Shown: positions 9,279 to 18,121, counted from the first letter of the stretch. The stretch: 64,000 nt of DNA from Emticicia sp. C21 (GCF_003418935.1 NZ_QVMT01000001.1:1-64000), one strand, 5' to 3'. Notes: generated by a model not told the origin, from the sequence alone. A program made the numbers and translations.

Positions 9279-9674
9279 ATGAAGCCAGTTTTAGGAATTA
9301 TTTTATATATGTCTTTTGCTTATTGTGAAATTGTTGCCTGGGGATTTGTTGCTTTGTTACTTAATACTGCCTTTATTTCTGCAGACACATTGCTATCGCC
9401 GGATGCCATGTTTGAGCTATATACTGGTGCTCCAGAAAATTATATCCTGAGCCGACTAAGCATCAATATTGTTATCAGCCTGGCTTTTGGCTTATTTCTG
9501 AGTTTTCAATACTGGCTAATCAGAAGATTTTATATGCTCCCAGAAACCATTATAGAGCAAATAGATGCCAGAAGTTTCTTCAAATGGCAAACCATTGCCT
9601 TATTCTGCTTCGGACTTGGTGCTATTGTCTGGGGAATTTATAAGATTTATCACCCCTATCCGGAAGTGTGGTAG
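9279..9674 (+). CDS. small membrane protein with three predicted membrane segments
   Basis: A 131-residue hydrophobic protein with membrane segments at about residues 3-32, 62-82 and 104-122 and a charged loop (RRFYMLPETIIEQIDAR) between the last two. It starts 18 bp after the second TPR gene, so it is probably cotranscribed and may anchor or serve the TPR proteins. That link is inferred from position only. I do not recognise its family. Confidence 0.55.
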   Translation: MKPVLGIILYMSFAYCEIVAWGFVALLLNTAFISADTLLSPDAMFELYTGAPENYILSRLSINIVISLAFGLFLSFQYWLIRRFYMLPETIIEQIDARSFFKWQTIALFCFGLGAIVWGIYKIYHPYPEVW

Positions 9675-9780
9675 TAATTTAGGTTTCAAATGATTGAGAA
9701 ATCCTAAAGATAGCGTCAATCGTCCTAACTCATCGGTCAATAAATTTGAACCTTTGCCTTTGTATTAAAAACATTAAAAA

Positions 9781-10194
9781 ATGGCAAAGGAATTTACTTT
9801 GATGACCGCTATAGGAGCAGTAATTATTGCAGGTCTGTACATCACAATTTTCTCGTTAGTCAAAGAGCCTAACAGGCAGATTATTAATGCCCTGATTATT
9901 GCAGGAGCTGGTGCTACCTATTGGAGTGGCGGACTCGGCTACTACGAATTTCCTTTAGGTGTAATTATGATTTATTTAGCTTTTAAAGGGCTTAAAGATT
10001 ATAAATTCCTGGCACTTGGCTGGTTAGTTCATACACTTTATGATGTCCTTCACCATTTGTATGGTAATCCGATTGTACCTATGTCGCCTTCTTCTTCTGC
10101 CGGATGTGCTATTTGTGATCCTATTTTGGCTTTGTGGCTATTTATGGGGGCTCCAAGTGCTTTTGAGTGGTTCAGGCAAAAGACAATGCTCTAA
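9781..10194 (+). CDS. small integral membrane protein (possibly DUF6010-like)
   Basis: A 137-residue protein with four hydrophobic segments. Motifs visible are YWSGGLGYYEFPLG, a GWLVHTLYDVLHHLYGNP block with several His residues that could bind a metal, and a CAICDP pair of cysteines. The layout recalls DUF6010 membrane proteins from memory, not from a search. It is separate from the upstream operon by 106 bp, and TAAATTTG at 9741-9748 fits a Bacteroidota -7 box. The function is unknown. Confidence 0.5.
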   Translation: MAKEFTLMTAIGAVIIAGLYITIFSLVKEPNRQIINALIIAGAGATYWSGGLGYYEFPLGVIMIYLAFKGLKDYKFLALGWLVHTLYDVLHHLYGNPIVPMSPSSSAGCAICDPILALWLFMGAPSAFEWFRQKTML

Positions 10195-10232
10195 GATAAG
10201 CATACAATTTTAAGTCTTTAAAATACTTTAAC

Positions 10233-10607
10233 TTAGATGGGATTTTTCCGGTATTCTCTTACGAGAAAAGTAATATTAAATAAATATTCTTGCTGCTTAT
10301 GATGCCAAAGAGCCCAATAATTCAAAATATTGCTATAAATTTCACGATTTTCTTCTAAGATATTAATAATGTTTAACCATATCCTATTGTCTTTATCAAT
10401 CTCCCATCTCAAATAGTCATCATAAGAACCGAGAATTAAACCCATAACTGCATATTTTTCAGAGCTATTAAAATCATTAGTATGCATAGCATTGATAAAC
10501 TCTTCTACCCTATCTTTATCTGCCAGTTCAATATCCCAATCTTGTTCATCTCCTTTAGCCGGGAGATTAAAAAGCGTATTTATGACTTGTAATGCATCGT
10601 TATTCAT
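10233..10607 (-). CDS. hypothetical acidic helical protein
   Basis: A 124-residue acidic protein starting MNNDALQVINTLFNLP. It is rich in Trp, Tyr, Asp and Glu, has no signal peptide or membrane segment, and is predicted to be mostly helical. Such small acidic stand-alone proteins in Bacteroidota are sometimes immunity proteins of polymorphic toxins, but no toxin gene is nearby, so this is only a possibility. It lies convergent to the membrane protein gene. Confidence 0.45.
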   Translation of the reverse strand: MNNDALQVINTLFNLPAKGDEQDWDIELADKDRVEEFINAMHTNDFNSSEKYAVMGLILGSYDDYLRWEIDKDNRIWLNIINILEENREIYSNILNYWALWHHKQQEYLFNITFLVREYRKNPI

Positions 10608-10726
10608 TAAAATTAGAAAGTTATAGTTTAAATAACATCAAATTGCGGCAAATTATTCATTTGCCTCTCAGCTTTTTTCTTTACCAAAATAATCCCTAAT
10701 TTGTCACAAATAAAAAACCAATTTCT

Positions 10727-11134
10727 ATGCTAACTAACGTTGAACACATCGGCATTGCCGTGAAAGATATAGTGGCTTCCAACACCTTGTTTTCAAAACT
10801 ATTAAATGTACCTCCCTATAAATCTGAATCGGTAGAAAGTGAAGGTGTTCTGACATCTTTCTTTAAGGTCAATGAAACAAAAATTGAACTATTAGAGGCC
10901 AGTAACGCTGATAGTGCTATTGCCAAATTTATAGAAAAGAAAGGTGAAGGTATTCATCACATTGCCTTTGAAGTTGATGATATTCGTGCAGAAATGAAGC
11001 GTCTGGAGGGTGAAGGTTTTATTTTGTTGAATGCAGAACCAAAACTGGGAGCCGATAATAAACTGGTTTGTTTTCTACATCCGAAGAGTAGTAATGGGGT
11101 ATTGGTTGAATTGTGTCAGGAGCGTAGAGACTAA
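10727..11134 (+). CDS. mce: methylmalonyl-CoA epimerase
   Basis: Interconverts (2R)- and (2S)-methylmalonyl-CoA in propionate metabolism. It has 135 residues, the usual length, with two VOC half-domains. Likely metal ligands include H7 (VEHIGIAV), a His of the HH pair at 77-78 (GIHHIAFEVDDI) and E128 (VLVELC). The glycine-rich GEGIHHIAFEV block is typical of this enzyme and less so of other VOC proteins. The mutase genes are not in the window. It faces pheT, sharing an inverted repeat between the two 3-prime ends. Confidence 0.88.
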   Translation: MLTNVEHIGIAVKDIVASNTLFSKLLNVPPYKSESVESEGVLTSFFKVNETKIELLEASNADSAIAKFIEKKGEGIHHIAFEVDDIRAEMKRLEGEGFILLNAEPKLGADNKLVCFLHPKSSNGVLVELCQERRD

Positions 11135-11140
11135 ATAAAA

Positions 11141-11172
11141 AACCACAGAGTGCCTAAAACATCTCTGTGGTT
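11141..11172 (-). terminator. terminator between mce and pheT
   Basis: Perfect 10-bp arms AACCACAGAG and CTCTGTGGTT with a 12-base loop. Read on the minus strand it is followed by a T run (TTTTTTATTT), so it mainly ends pheT. The plus-strand side has only a weak T tract for mce. Confidence 0.85.
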
Positions 11173-11190
11173 CATATAACTAGATCATTC

Positions 11191-13623
11191 TTATTTTCTA
11201 ATAATCGCTCCCAATTCTTTCTCATAAGCCGCTATCAGGCGTTGCATGGTTTTATCAATGCTTTCGTCGGTCAGTGTTTTTTCTTTGTCTAAAAGAGTAT
11301 AACTAACTGAGTAAGATTTTTTGCCTTCACCTAATTTCTCTCCTTCATAAATATCAAATACATTCACGGCTTTCAACAAGTTTCTTTCAACTTTATAAGC
11401 AATAGCCGATACTTGGTCAAAGCTTGTAGTACTGTCTAATACCAAAGACAAATCTCTACGCACTTCCGGGAATTTTGGTATCTCTACGTATTCAACTTTA
11501 TCAGAATATTGTTTCAATAAGAAATCCCAGTCGAAATCGGCATAGAAAACGGCTTGCTTTACCTCTGCCAGTTTAGCCACCGATGGTTTTACCAAACCTA
11601 AACTTACTACCGGCTTTTTGTTAACAATATAGGTAAGCCCATATTGATAAATCGGAGAGCTTAGTTCTTGCGTATCAAACTTAGTTACCTTCATGGCTTT
11701 TAGTACCTTTTGCACAGCTAAAGCCAGATCATGGAAAGTAACAGGTGTATTTGCGGCCAACCAACTTTCATTCTGTTGATTACCCGTAAGCCATAACCCC
11801 AAATGTTTACTCTCTTTATATTTTTTATCTTGTCCTTCTTCTTGTTTAGTGAAATATGAGCGACCAAATTCAAACAATTTCAGATCTTTCTGGCGACGGT
11901 TGATATTATAAGCCACCGATTCCATACCTGTCAACAACAAACTTTGGCGCATCACTGAAAGTTCTTCACTTAATGGATTCAATAAAGTTACCTGTCCACC
12001 TTTGGCAATGCTTTGCACTGCCTCGTTGTAAGCAGGCTTTGTGATTGAGAGCGTCTGAATCTCATTGAAGCCATTAGCTGCTAATAACTCAATTACACGC
12101 ATCTGCAATTTATCCGCATCTTTATCAGGGAAGCCCGACAGATAATCAGCCTGCAAGTTTTCTGAAAGCTCAATATTATCGAAACCATAGATACGTAATA
12201 TCTCTTCAATTACATCAGCCTCTCTCGTTACATCTACACGGTATGGCGGCACGCTTACAGTCATTTCATACGCATCATCACTCAAGACTTTTATGTCAAG
12301 ACTCTCCAATATTTTATGAATCAATTCGTCTTCCAGATTTTTACCAATCAGACGGTTGATGTTTTTGTGCTTAACGGTAATAGTCAGGTTTTCAATGGGT
12401 GCGGGATAGTTGTCAATTACACCATTGAGAATCGTTCCTCCGGCCAATTCTTGTATCAATAAAGCAGCTAATCTGATAGCGAAAGGAGGCATGTTCGGAT
12501 CAGTGCCACGTTCATATCTGAATGAGGCATCTGTTTTTAGTCCATGAAAAGTAGCAGTACGACGTACCCATACCGGGCTGAAATAAGCAACCTCTAGAAA
12601 TACACTGGCAGTACCTAATTTGATACCCGATTTTTGTCCGCCAAATACCCCTGCTATCGCCATAGGCTCTTCGGCATTACAAACCATCAGGTCGTGCCCT
12701 GAAAGCGTTCTTTCTGTCCCATCAAGCGTGACGAACTTCGTTCCTTTCTCCGGTACTCGCACTACAATCTTTTTGCCTTTTACTTCGTCAGCATCAAATG
12801 CGTGCATGGGCTGGCCTAAAGTATGGCATACATAGTTAGTAATATCAACTATATTATTAATCGGATTCAATCCAATTGATTGTAAAGCTTTTTTCAACCA
12901 CTCAGGTGATTCGTTCACTGTGATACCCTGAATCTCTAAACCACAGAAATGAGGACAAGCCTCTGTATTTTCAACAATTACATGGAATTCTGTTTTCTGT
13001 TCGGCTGGAGTGAATTTCTCAATCGATGGTAACTTGATTTCTCTACCTAATACCGCTTTCAAATCACGGGCTACACCAAAATGTGAAGCCGCATCGGCGC
13101 GGTTAGGTGTCAAACCTATTTCAATCTGGAAATCTGGCTCTAATGAGAAATACTTTGCCGCAGGCGTGCCATTAGGTAAATCAGTATCTAAAACCAGAAT
13201 GCCTTCATGGGATGTACCAATACCGATTTCATCTTCAGCACAAATCATTCCTTCTGATGCGTGACCATAAACTTTCCGTTTATCAATTGTAAACGATTTC
13301 CCATCAGCAAAGTAAATGGTAGTACCGAGAGTAGCTACAATTACTTTTTGTCCTGCGCGTACATTGGAAGCTCCGCAAACAATCGTTGAAGGTGTTTCGG
13401 CACCAATATCGACAGTAGTCAGGCTCAATTGTTTATCTTTTACCATAAAGGTTTCACAGGTAAGCACTTCCCCTACTACAAAGCCTTTTAATCCGCCTTT
13501 TACCGATTCTATTTCTTCAATCCCTTCTACCTCTAAGCCTGTGCCCGTCAATAATTTTCCGATTTCCTCCGGTGATTCGTTAATCTCTATCAGACTCTTT
13601 AACCAATTATACGAAATTTTCAT
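11191..13623 (-). CDS. pheT: phenylalanine-tRNA ligase beta subunit
   Basis: The beta subunit of the cytoplasmic alpha2-beta2 enzyme that charges tRNA-Phe. The 810-residue length is normal. It begins MKISYNWLKSLIEI, followed by the EMAP-like tRNA-binding domain (about 40-150), the B3/B4 editing domain (about 210-400, with MHAFDADEVKG and AIAGVFGG), B5 (about 405-475), the inactive catalytic-like core, and the C-terminal ferredoxin-fold anticodon-binding domain (PEVRRDLSLV, about 715-808). pheS is not adjacent, so the two subunits are encoded apart, as in many Bacteroidota. Confidence 0.97.
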   Translation of the reverse strand: MKISYNWLKSLIEINESPEEIGKLLTGTGLEVEGIEEIESVKGGLKGFVVGEVLTCETFMVKDKQLSLTTVDIGAETPSTIVCGASNVRAGQKVIVATLGTTIYFADGKSFTIDKRKVYGHASEGMICAEDEIGIGTSHEGILVLDTDLPNGTPAAKYFSLEPDFQIEIGLTPNRADAASHFGVARDLKAVLGREIKLPSIEKFTPAEQKTEFHVIVENTEACPHFCGLEIQGITVNESPEWLKKALQSIGLNPINNIVDITNYVCHTLGQPMHAFDADEVKGKKIVVRVPEKGTKFVTLDGTERTLSGHDLMVCNAEEPMAIAGVFGGQKSGIKLGTASVFLEVAYFSPVWVRRTATFHGLKTDASFRYERGTDPNMPPFAIRLAALLIQELAGGTILNGVIDNYPAPIENLTITVKHKNINRLIGKNLEDELIHKILESLDIKVLSDDAYEMTVSVPPYRVDVTREADVIEEILRIYGFDNIELSENLQADYLSGFPDKDADKLQMRVIELLAANGFNEIQTLSITKPAYNEAVQSIAKGGQVTLLNPLSEELSVMRQSLLLTGMESVAYNINRRQKDLKLFEFGRSYFTKQEEGQDKKYKESKHLGLWLTGNQQNESWLAANTPVTFHDLALAVQKVLKAMKVTKFDTQELSSPIYQYGLTYIVNKKPVVSLGLVKPSVAKLAEVKQAVFYADFDWDFLLKQYSDKVEYVEIPKFPEVRRDLSLVLDSTTSFDQVSAIAYKVERNLLKAVNVFDIYEGEKLGEGKKSYSVSYTLLDKEKTLTDESIDKTMQRLIAAYEKELGAIIRK

Positions 13624-13649
13624 GCAAACAATAATTGTAGTGAAATGGA

Positions 13650-13692
13650 GGAGTTAATGAGTGAATTAGTGATTGAGTGAGTTAGTGATTTA
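13650..13692. repeat. degenerate GAGTGA/TAGTGA simple repeat
   Basis: Words of the form gagttagtga, gagtgaatta and gattgagtga follow one another. A related stretch, agtgaatgagcgattgagtg, lies at about 15433-15452 downstream of the WG gene, so similar low-complexity DNA flanks that gene on both sides. Confidence 0.5.
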
Positions 13693-14126
13693 TTTATTAA
13701 ACAACTTTTTAAAGTCTCTACCAATTTCACCTGATTAATTCCGCCACAAATTTTCGCAAAGATAGGAATTTAGGATTAAAATAGTGTGTAAAGAAGTATA
13801 AAAAAGGCTTCCGTATAGGTATAATGCTTACTTCTCAAAAAATCTACCTGAACAAGAATTCAAATGACCAAATTCCAGGCTTTTAACTAAAGAAGACCCT
13901 TTTAGCCTTACATGTTACTCCCGTGCCACAAATACACAAACCTTAAAAAAATTATTTTGTATCCACTCAATAATATTATACGTAAGAACGAAATATTGGC
14001 ATTTCGTTTGTACGCAACCATACTGTATACTATGCTTTTGTATTTCCTTTCTTGATTTCTATTATTTCATCAGGAAAACAGAAAAAATGTATCCGTTTAC
14101 TAACATTACAGCTTATTTATACTTAT

Positions 14127-14141
14127 TGGCATGCGTTTGGC
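14127..14141 (+). promoter_or_regulatory. sigma-54-like element upstream of the WG-repeat gene
   Basis: TGGCAT, five bases, then TGGC. The GG and GC dinucleotides are spaced as in sigma-54 promoters, with one mismatch in the -12 box. The predicted start would be about 40 bp before the ATG at 14196. A second, similar element (TGGCAT-N5-TTGT at 13997-14011) overlaps a hairpin and is weaker evidence. Confidence 0.35.
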
Positions 14142-14195
14142 ATTAGTATAAAAACAAGATATTAAGTGAATAGCGCTTTAACTCTATAAAAATCA

Positions 14196-15368
14196 ATGGC
14201 TTTGAGAACGAACATAACAAAAGGTAAAGGTCTGATCTTAGGCTTATCCCTATTAGCTGTGCAAACTGCTTTCGCCCAAACGACTCCAAAAACCCAGCTT
14301 CCCGCAGATGTAAATTTTACTGATTATCAATCTGGCGTAGTCCGCGTTGAAAAAGGTGAGAAAGTTGGTTTTCTTGACAAACAAGGCAAACCGGTAGCCG
14401 ATATTAAATATGAAAGTGCGTATGATATGACCGAAGATATGGCTGCGATTCGTAAAGATGGTAAGTGGGGATTCATGAATAAAACAGGTAAAGAAGTAAT
14501 ACCTTTTGAATACGAAGAAGTACAAAATTTCTCTCAATCGTTGGCCGCAGTTAAACTAGGCGACAAATGGGGATTTGTTGATAAAAAAGGAAAAGTGAAA
14601 GTTCCTTTTGATTATGATAAAGTATTGAATTTCAAAGAAAACCTTGCTTTTGTAAAACAAGAAGGCAAATGGGGAGTAATTGACACTAAAAATCATACTA
14701 TTGTAAAACCTCAGTTTGATAAAGTAGAAAGTTTCTCTGAAGGCTTGGCTATGGTAGCAGTTGCTGGAAAATACGGTTTTATTGATGCTAAAGGTAACCA
14801 GGTGATTCCGATGGTGCACAAGGGTGCTAAGAGTTTTATGGAAGGTAGAGCAGCAGTGAAAAACGATGCTAAAAAATGGGGTTTTATAGATGCCAACAAC
14901 AATCAGGTAATTCCGGCTTTATATGATGAAGTTGATAATTATGCAGAAGGATTGGCAGTTGTTCGTAACAAAGATAAATGGAAAGTAATTGACAAAACCG
15001 GTAGCGATTTAGTAGCCAGCACCTATGATTTTATTCAGGGAGTTTCTGAGGGAATGATTATTGTGTTTGCCAACAAGAAATTCGGTGTGATTGACAAAAC
15101 CGGAAAAGAAATTGTGCCTCTAAAGTATGATAATCTTTGGGGCTATTCAGATGGATATGCAAGAGCTATTAATAATGGAAAATACGGATATATTGACAAA
15201 AACGGACAAGAAGTTATTCCGTTGATTTATGACGATGCTTATAACTTTTCAGAAGGATTGGCAAGAATCAGTCTTTTCGGCAAAAGTGGCTTCATTAACA
15301 AAAATGGACGTGAAGTCTTTCCTGATAATCAATTGTCAAAAAGTGTGTTATCTAGTGTAACAGATTAA
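14196..15368 (+). CDS. exported WG-repeat protein with ten repeats
   Basis: A 390-residue protein with a signal peptide (cut after TAFAQ, about residue 28) and ten consecutive WG repeats of about 33 residues, each with a W-G-F/V-I/V-D-K-x-G-K core followed by a P-x-x-Y/F-D segment. The seventh has K in place of G (KWKVIDKTG). WG repeats form a beta-strand scaffold. Exported forms are common in Bacteroidota and their roles are mostly unknown. It is monocistronic, with a downstream hairpin. Confidence 0.85.
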   Translation: MALRTNITKGKGLILGLSLLAVQTAFAQTTPKTQLPADVNFTDYQSGVVRVEKGEKVGFLDKQGKPVADIKYESAYDMTEDMAAIRKDGKWGFMNKTGKEVIPFEYEEVQNFSQSLAAVKLGDKWGFVDKKGKVKVPFDYDKVLNFKENLAFVKQEGKWGVIDTKNHTIVKPQFDKVESFSEGLAMVAVAGKYGFIDAKGNQVIPMVHKGAKSFMEGRAAVKNDAKKWGFIDANNNQVIPALYDEVDNYAEGLAVVRNKDKWKVIDKTGSDLVASTYDFIQGVSEGMIIVFANKKFGVIDKTGKEIVPLKYDNLWGYSDGYARAINNGKYGYIDKNGQEVIPLIYDDAYNFSEGLARISLFGKSGFINKNGREVFPDNQLSKSVLSSVTD

Positions 15369-15399
15369 ATTGAGTTCGTAGGTTTTGTTTAAATGAATG

Positions 15400-15430
15400 A
15401 GCGAGGTATCGAGAGGTGCTTCGCTTTTTT
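15400..15430 (+). terminator. probable terminator of the WG-repeat gene
   Basis: AGCGA pairs with TCGCT across an inner loop, and is followed by TTTTTTATTT about 50 bp after the stop. The stem is short, so the strength is uncertain. Confidence 0.5.
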
Positions 15431-15660
15431 ATTTAGTGAATGAGCGATTGAGTGATTAACTCTATAGTGGTTGTTATTTCTTTACTTTTTTGGTTTTAAA
15501 TTTATCATTTATTCTTCAAAACTTCTTCTCTCTTCACTATCTCCCCCACCCGACCTTTTTCGGTTTTTCTGTCCCATTTCCTCCTTCTTTCTCTTTAATC
15601 TTTTTCTTTTACTCTCAGCTTTGTTGTTTTGTTTTCTTGTTCCGTTCTCCAAATTCTCGA

Positions 15661-15864
15661 TTAGCAAACAAGATTTTTTTCTTTAAACATCTTAGCCATT
15701 TTCTTTCTTTCTTTCTTGATCAACTTCATTGTCTCTTTTGTAATTACCACTTTAGAAGATTCTTTAGTAGAATCAGAAGTAGTTGATTTGTTAGTGTCAT
15801 CGTTAGCAAAAGCGGCACTTGAAGTTAAAATTGTTACAATAGCAATTGTCAGAATCTTTTTCAT
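15661..15864 (-). CDS. small exported protein
   Basis: A 67-residue protein with a clear signal peptide (MKKILTIAIVTILTSSAAFA, cut near residue 20). The mature part is an acidic Ser/Thr/Asp-rich stretch (21-38), then a strongly basic helix (KLIKKERKKMAKMFKEK) and a single Cys near the end. The function is unknown. A small periplasmic protein that binds something acidic is conceivable. Overlapping plus-strand frames (15471-15786) are rich in F, S and L and look like its antisense shadow. Confidence 0.55.
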   Translation of the reverse strand: MKKILTIAIVTILTSSAAFANDDTNKSTTSDSTKESSKVVITKETMKLIKKERKKMAKMFKEKNLVC

Positions 15865-16381
15865 TTTTACTCAATAGTTATCGGGTTATTTTTTCCCTCT
15901 TGGTTTGATGATTCAAAATTACATCAATCTCAGACGGATTTGGGACCTTTTCGATGAATTGACAAATTTAAAGTATTTTTGGAGACATTTGCAAGATAAT
16001 TGGTATTAAACGGCGACGAATGACAGCATTAAGGGGATAACTGGCAGATTATATCGACAAGTGGCAGGAAATATCGGAAAACTGGCGGAAAGTTTCGGTG
16101 AATGGTAGGAAATGACGGTTAATTGGCAGCACTAAACGGTAAGTGGCAGTTAATTCTCGACAAGTGGCAGTCCATACCGATAAGTGGCAAGCAAGCTTTG
16201 GTAAATGGTAGAAAAATCTGGTAATTGGTAATTGCCATTTTTCTATAGTATAATGGTGGACCAGCCAGAATTATACCGAAAAACGAATAAATTGATTTAC
16301 ACGAAGCATGTCGAAATATAATTTCACTTTACGTCTGTTTTTATTAAATTCAAGCCTATTTTAACAGCTACCATATTTACT
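15865..16381. other. 517-bp divergent spacer holding a phased repeat array
   Basis: It separates the minus-strand small exported protein from the plus-strand Tat-exported protein. About 230 bp of it is the array listed next. After the array comes an imperfect dyad around TGGTGGACCA (16254-16263), then AT-rich DNA up to the ATG at 16382. No reading frame spans the array. Confidence 0.7.
16001..16231. repeat. degenerate tandem array, about 12 units, mean period 20.5 bp
   Basis: TGG-type hexamers (mostly TGGCAG, also TGGTAG, TGGCGG, TGGCAA, one TGACAG) start at 16001, 16021, 16042, 16062, 16083, 16103, 16124, 16144, 16165, 16185, 16206 and 16226. The spacing alternates exactly 20, 21, 20, 21 throughout. 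A second conserved word, CGR or TGG, lies 7-8 bases before most of them. Typical unit: cgacaagtggcaggaaatat. The rest of each unit is variable and A-rich. The period is not a multiple of three, so it is not a coding repeat. It equals two helical turns, placing all the motifs on one face of the DNA. Confidence 0.85.
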
Positions 16382-17305
16382 ATGAACCGTAGAGATTTTT
16401 TAGGCGCAAGCTCCGGAGGAGGAATCATGCTAAATGCTATTCAAACCGCTGCCCAACAAAGCCCTTATCAAGCCATACCTAATGCAGACCTGAAATTAAA
16501 AGTGCTGGCTACTAACTGGGGCTTCTCTGGGAACACCGATGCTTTTTGTGAAGCTGCCAGAAAAGAAAATTATGATGGCATAGAAGTATGGTGGCCGAAC
16601 GAAAAGAAAGACCAACAGGAATTATTTGCTGCCTTAGACAAACACCAGTTAGAAGTTGGGTTTCTTTGTGGTGGCTATCAGAAAGACCCAAAAGATCATC
16701 TGGAGACTTTCAGGAAAGCTATCAATGCAGCTACCCAATCTGTCAAGAAACCTCTGTACATTAATTGTCATAGCGGGCGCGATTATTTTACTTACGAGCA
16801 AAACAAATTATTCATAGACCATACTACCGAAGCAAGCCAAAAGAGCGGTATCAAAATTCTGCATGAAACTCACCGTGGGCGAATGCTTTTTGCAGCGCAT
16901 ATTGCGCATAATTTTATAGAGAAGAACCCTGCCCTGCGTCTTACTTTAGATATATCCCATTGGTGTAATGTGCATGAATCTTTGTTGGAAGACCAAACCG
17001 AAGCTGTGCAAGCCGCTTTGGCAAGGGTTGATCATATTCATTCAAGAATTGGCCATCAGGAAGGGCCTCAGGTAAATGACCCACGAGCGCCTGAGTGGGA
17101 AAGTGTGGTAAAAGCACATCTGGCCTGGTGGGATAAAGTAGTAGAATATAAACTAAAGTCTGGTGATACGTTGACGATTCTTACAGAATTTGGTCCACCT
17201 AACTATTTGCCTACTCTTCCTTATACTAAACAGCCTTTGGCTGATCAATGGGGTATTAATGTGTATATGAAGGATTTATTGAGGAAGCGATATCTGAAAG
17301 GTTAA
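16382..17305 (+). CDS. Tat-exported sugar phosphate isomerase/epimerase-like TIM-barrel protein
   Basis: A 307-residue protein starting MNRRDFLGASSGGG, a twin-arginine signal with the RRDFL motif, then an AP_endonuc_2-type TIM barrel (about 33-300). Likely metal and active-site residues are in EVWWPNE, the NCHSGRDYF block, ILHETHRGR, LTLDISHWC, HIHSRIGHQEG and LTEFGPP. Periplasmic members of this family in Bacteroidota are often placed with sugar catabolism, but no sugar operon is adjacent. The true substrate is unknown. The gene follows the phased array and precedes the WYL regulator by 47 bp. Confidence 0.8.
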   Translation: MNRRDFLGASSGGGIMLNAIQTAAQQSPYQAIPNADLKLKVLATNWGFSGNTDAFCEAARKENYDGIEVWWPNEKKDQQELFAALDKHQLEVGFLCGGYQKDPKDHLETFRKAINAATQSVKKPLYINCHSGRDYFTYEQNKLFIDHTTEASQKSGIKILHETHRGRMLFAAHIAHNFIEKNPALRLTLDISHWCNVHESLLEDQTEAVQAALARVDHIHSRIGHQEGPQVNDPRAPEWESVVKAHLAWWDKVVEYKLKSGDTLTILTEFGPPNYLPTLPYTKQPLADQWGINVYMKDLLRKRYLKG

Positions 17306-17352
17306 AAGGATAAATCTAATTTCAAAAAGACACCTCACAAAGATTCTAAAAA

Positions 17353-18045
17353 ATGAGCCGCCAGGATACCAAACGTCTTTCAAGGTTAACTGCAACTCTC
17401 ATACAGTTGCAGACGAAGCGGCTTTTGACTGCTGCAGAACTAGCTCATAAATTCGATGTAAGCACCCGTACAATTTACAGGGATATTAAAGCACTAGAGC
17501 AAGCGGGTGTTCCGATTGTGACTGAAGATGGCAGAGGTTATTCATTAATGGAAGATTATCGGGTGCCACCCATAATGTTTACAGAAAATCAGGCTAATGC
17601 TTTGATATTGGCAGAACAATTGGTTCTGAAAAATCCTGATGCTGCATTTATAATAGATTATATAGAGGCAGTAGATAAGATAAAAGCAGTGCTTAAACAT
17701 AGTGATAAAGACAAGGCCAATTTATTATCTGAGCGAACCAGGTTCGACTTAAATCTGAATAGGCAAAGAAATAGTCATGTTTTATCAGATTTGCAATCTG
17801 CCCTCACCAATTTCAGCCTTACCAGAATTGAATATTCCAATGAAGCTAACGAAGCTTCCTCGCGATTAATAGAACCATTTGCCTTAGTTAGTACCACAGA
17901 TAACTGGCTATTGATAGCCTGGTGCAGACTCCGAAAAGACTTTAGATATTTCCGCCTTGATAGAATAAAGCATTTAGAAGTACTTCCTGAAAAATTCTCA
18001 CCTCATAAAATGACCTTACAGGAATTTTTTGATAAAAATTATTAG
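17353..18045 (+). CDS. YafY-type transcriptional regulator (HTH plus WYL domain)
   Basis: A 230-residue DNA-binding protein with an N-terminal winged helix (LLTAAELAHKFDVSTRTIYRDIKALEQAGVPI split over about 23-53) and a C-terminal WYL domain (about 140-215). WYL domains are thought to sense small ligands. Members of this type often control a neighbouring gene. Here the next gene downstream is a small membrane protein, with a TGACA-N6-TGTC dyad between them. Confidence 0.88.
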   Translation: MSRQDTKRLSRLTATLIQLQTKRLLTAAELAHKFDVSTRTIYRDIKALEQAGVPIVTEDGRGYSLMEDYRVPPIMFTENQANALILAEQLVLKNPDAAFIIDYIEAVDKIKAVLKHSDKDKANLLSERTRFDLNLNRQRNSHVLSDLQSALTNFSLTRIEYSNEANEASSRLIEPFALVSTTDNWLLIAWCRLRKDFRYFRLDRIKHLEVLPEKFSPHKMTLQEFFDKNY

Positions 18046-18060
18046 TACCCAAAATACCTT

Positions 18061-18075
18061 TGACATATGGTTGTC
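18061..18075. promoter_or_regulatory. candidate operator between the WYL regulator and the membrane protein gene
   Basis: TGACA, six bases, then TGTC, an inverted repeat of four to five bases per arm, followed directly by the GC run CGCGCGCGCC. It lies 47 bp before the downstream ATG. Control by the upstream WYL protein is an inference from position. Confidence 0.35.
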
Positions 18076-18121
18076 GCGCGCGCCATTTAAGTTTGCATCA
18101 TAAACTTAAAAACATAATTTT

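Larger units (their letters stand above)
13624..14195. other. 572-bp divergent spacer between pheT and the WG-repeat gene
   Basis: Next to pheT lies a simple-sequence stretch of GAGT/TAGTGA words (13650-13692). Further on are a hairpin with arms CGAAAT/ATTTCG (13989-14006) and two sigma-54-like elements (13997 and 14127). No small gene was found. Confidence 0.5.

Noticed and set aside
15471-15786. Two plus-strand frames opposite the small exported protein
   Set aside because: Rich in F, S and L with no plausible domain; the minus-strand gene has a clear signal peptide.
16001-16231. CRISPR array
   Set aside because: The repeated word is only about 6-8 bases and the period 20.5 bp; no conserved repeat of 25-40 bp, no spacers of normal length and no cas genes.
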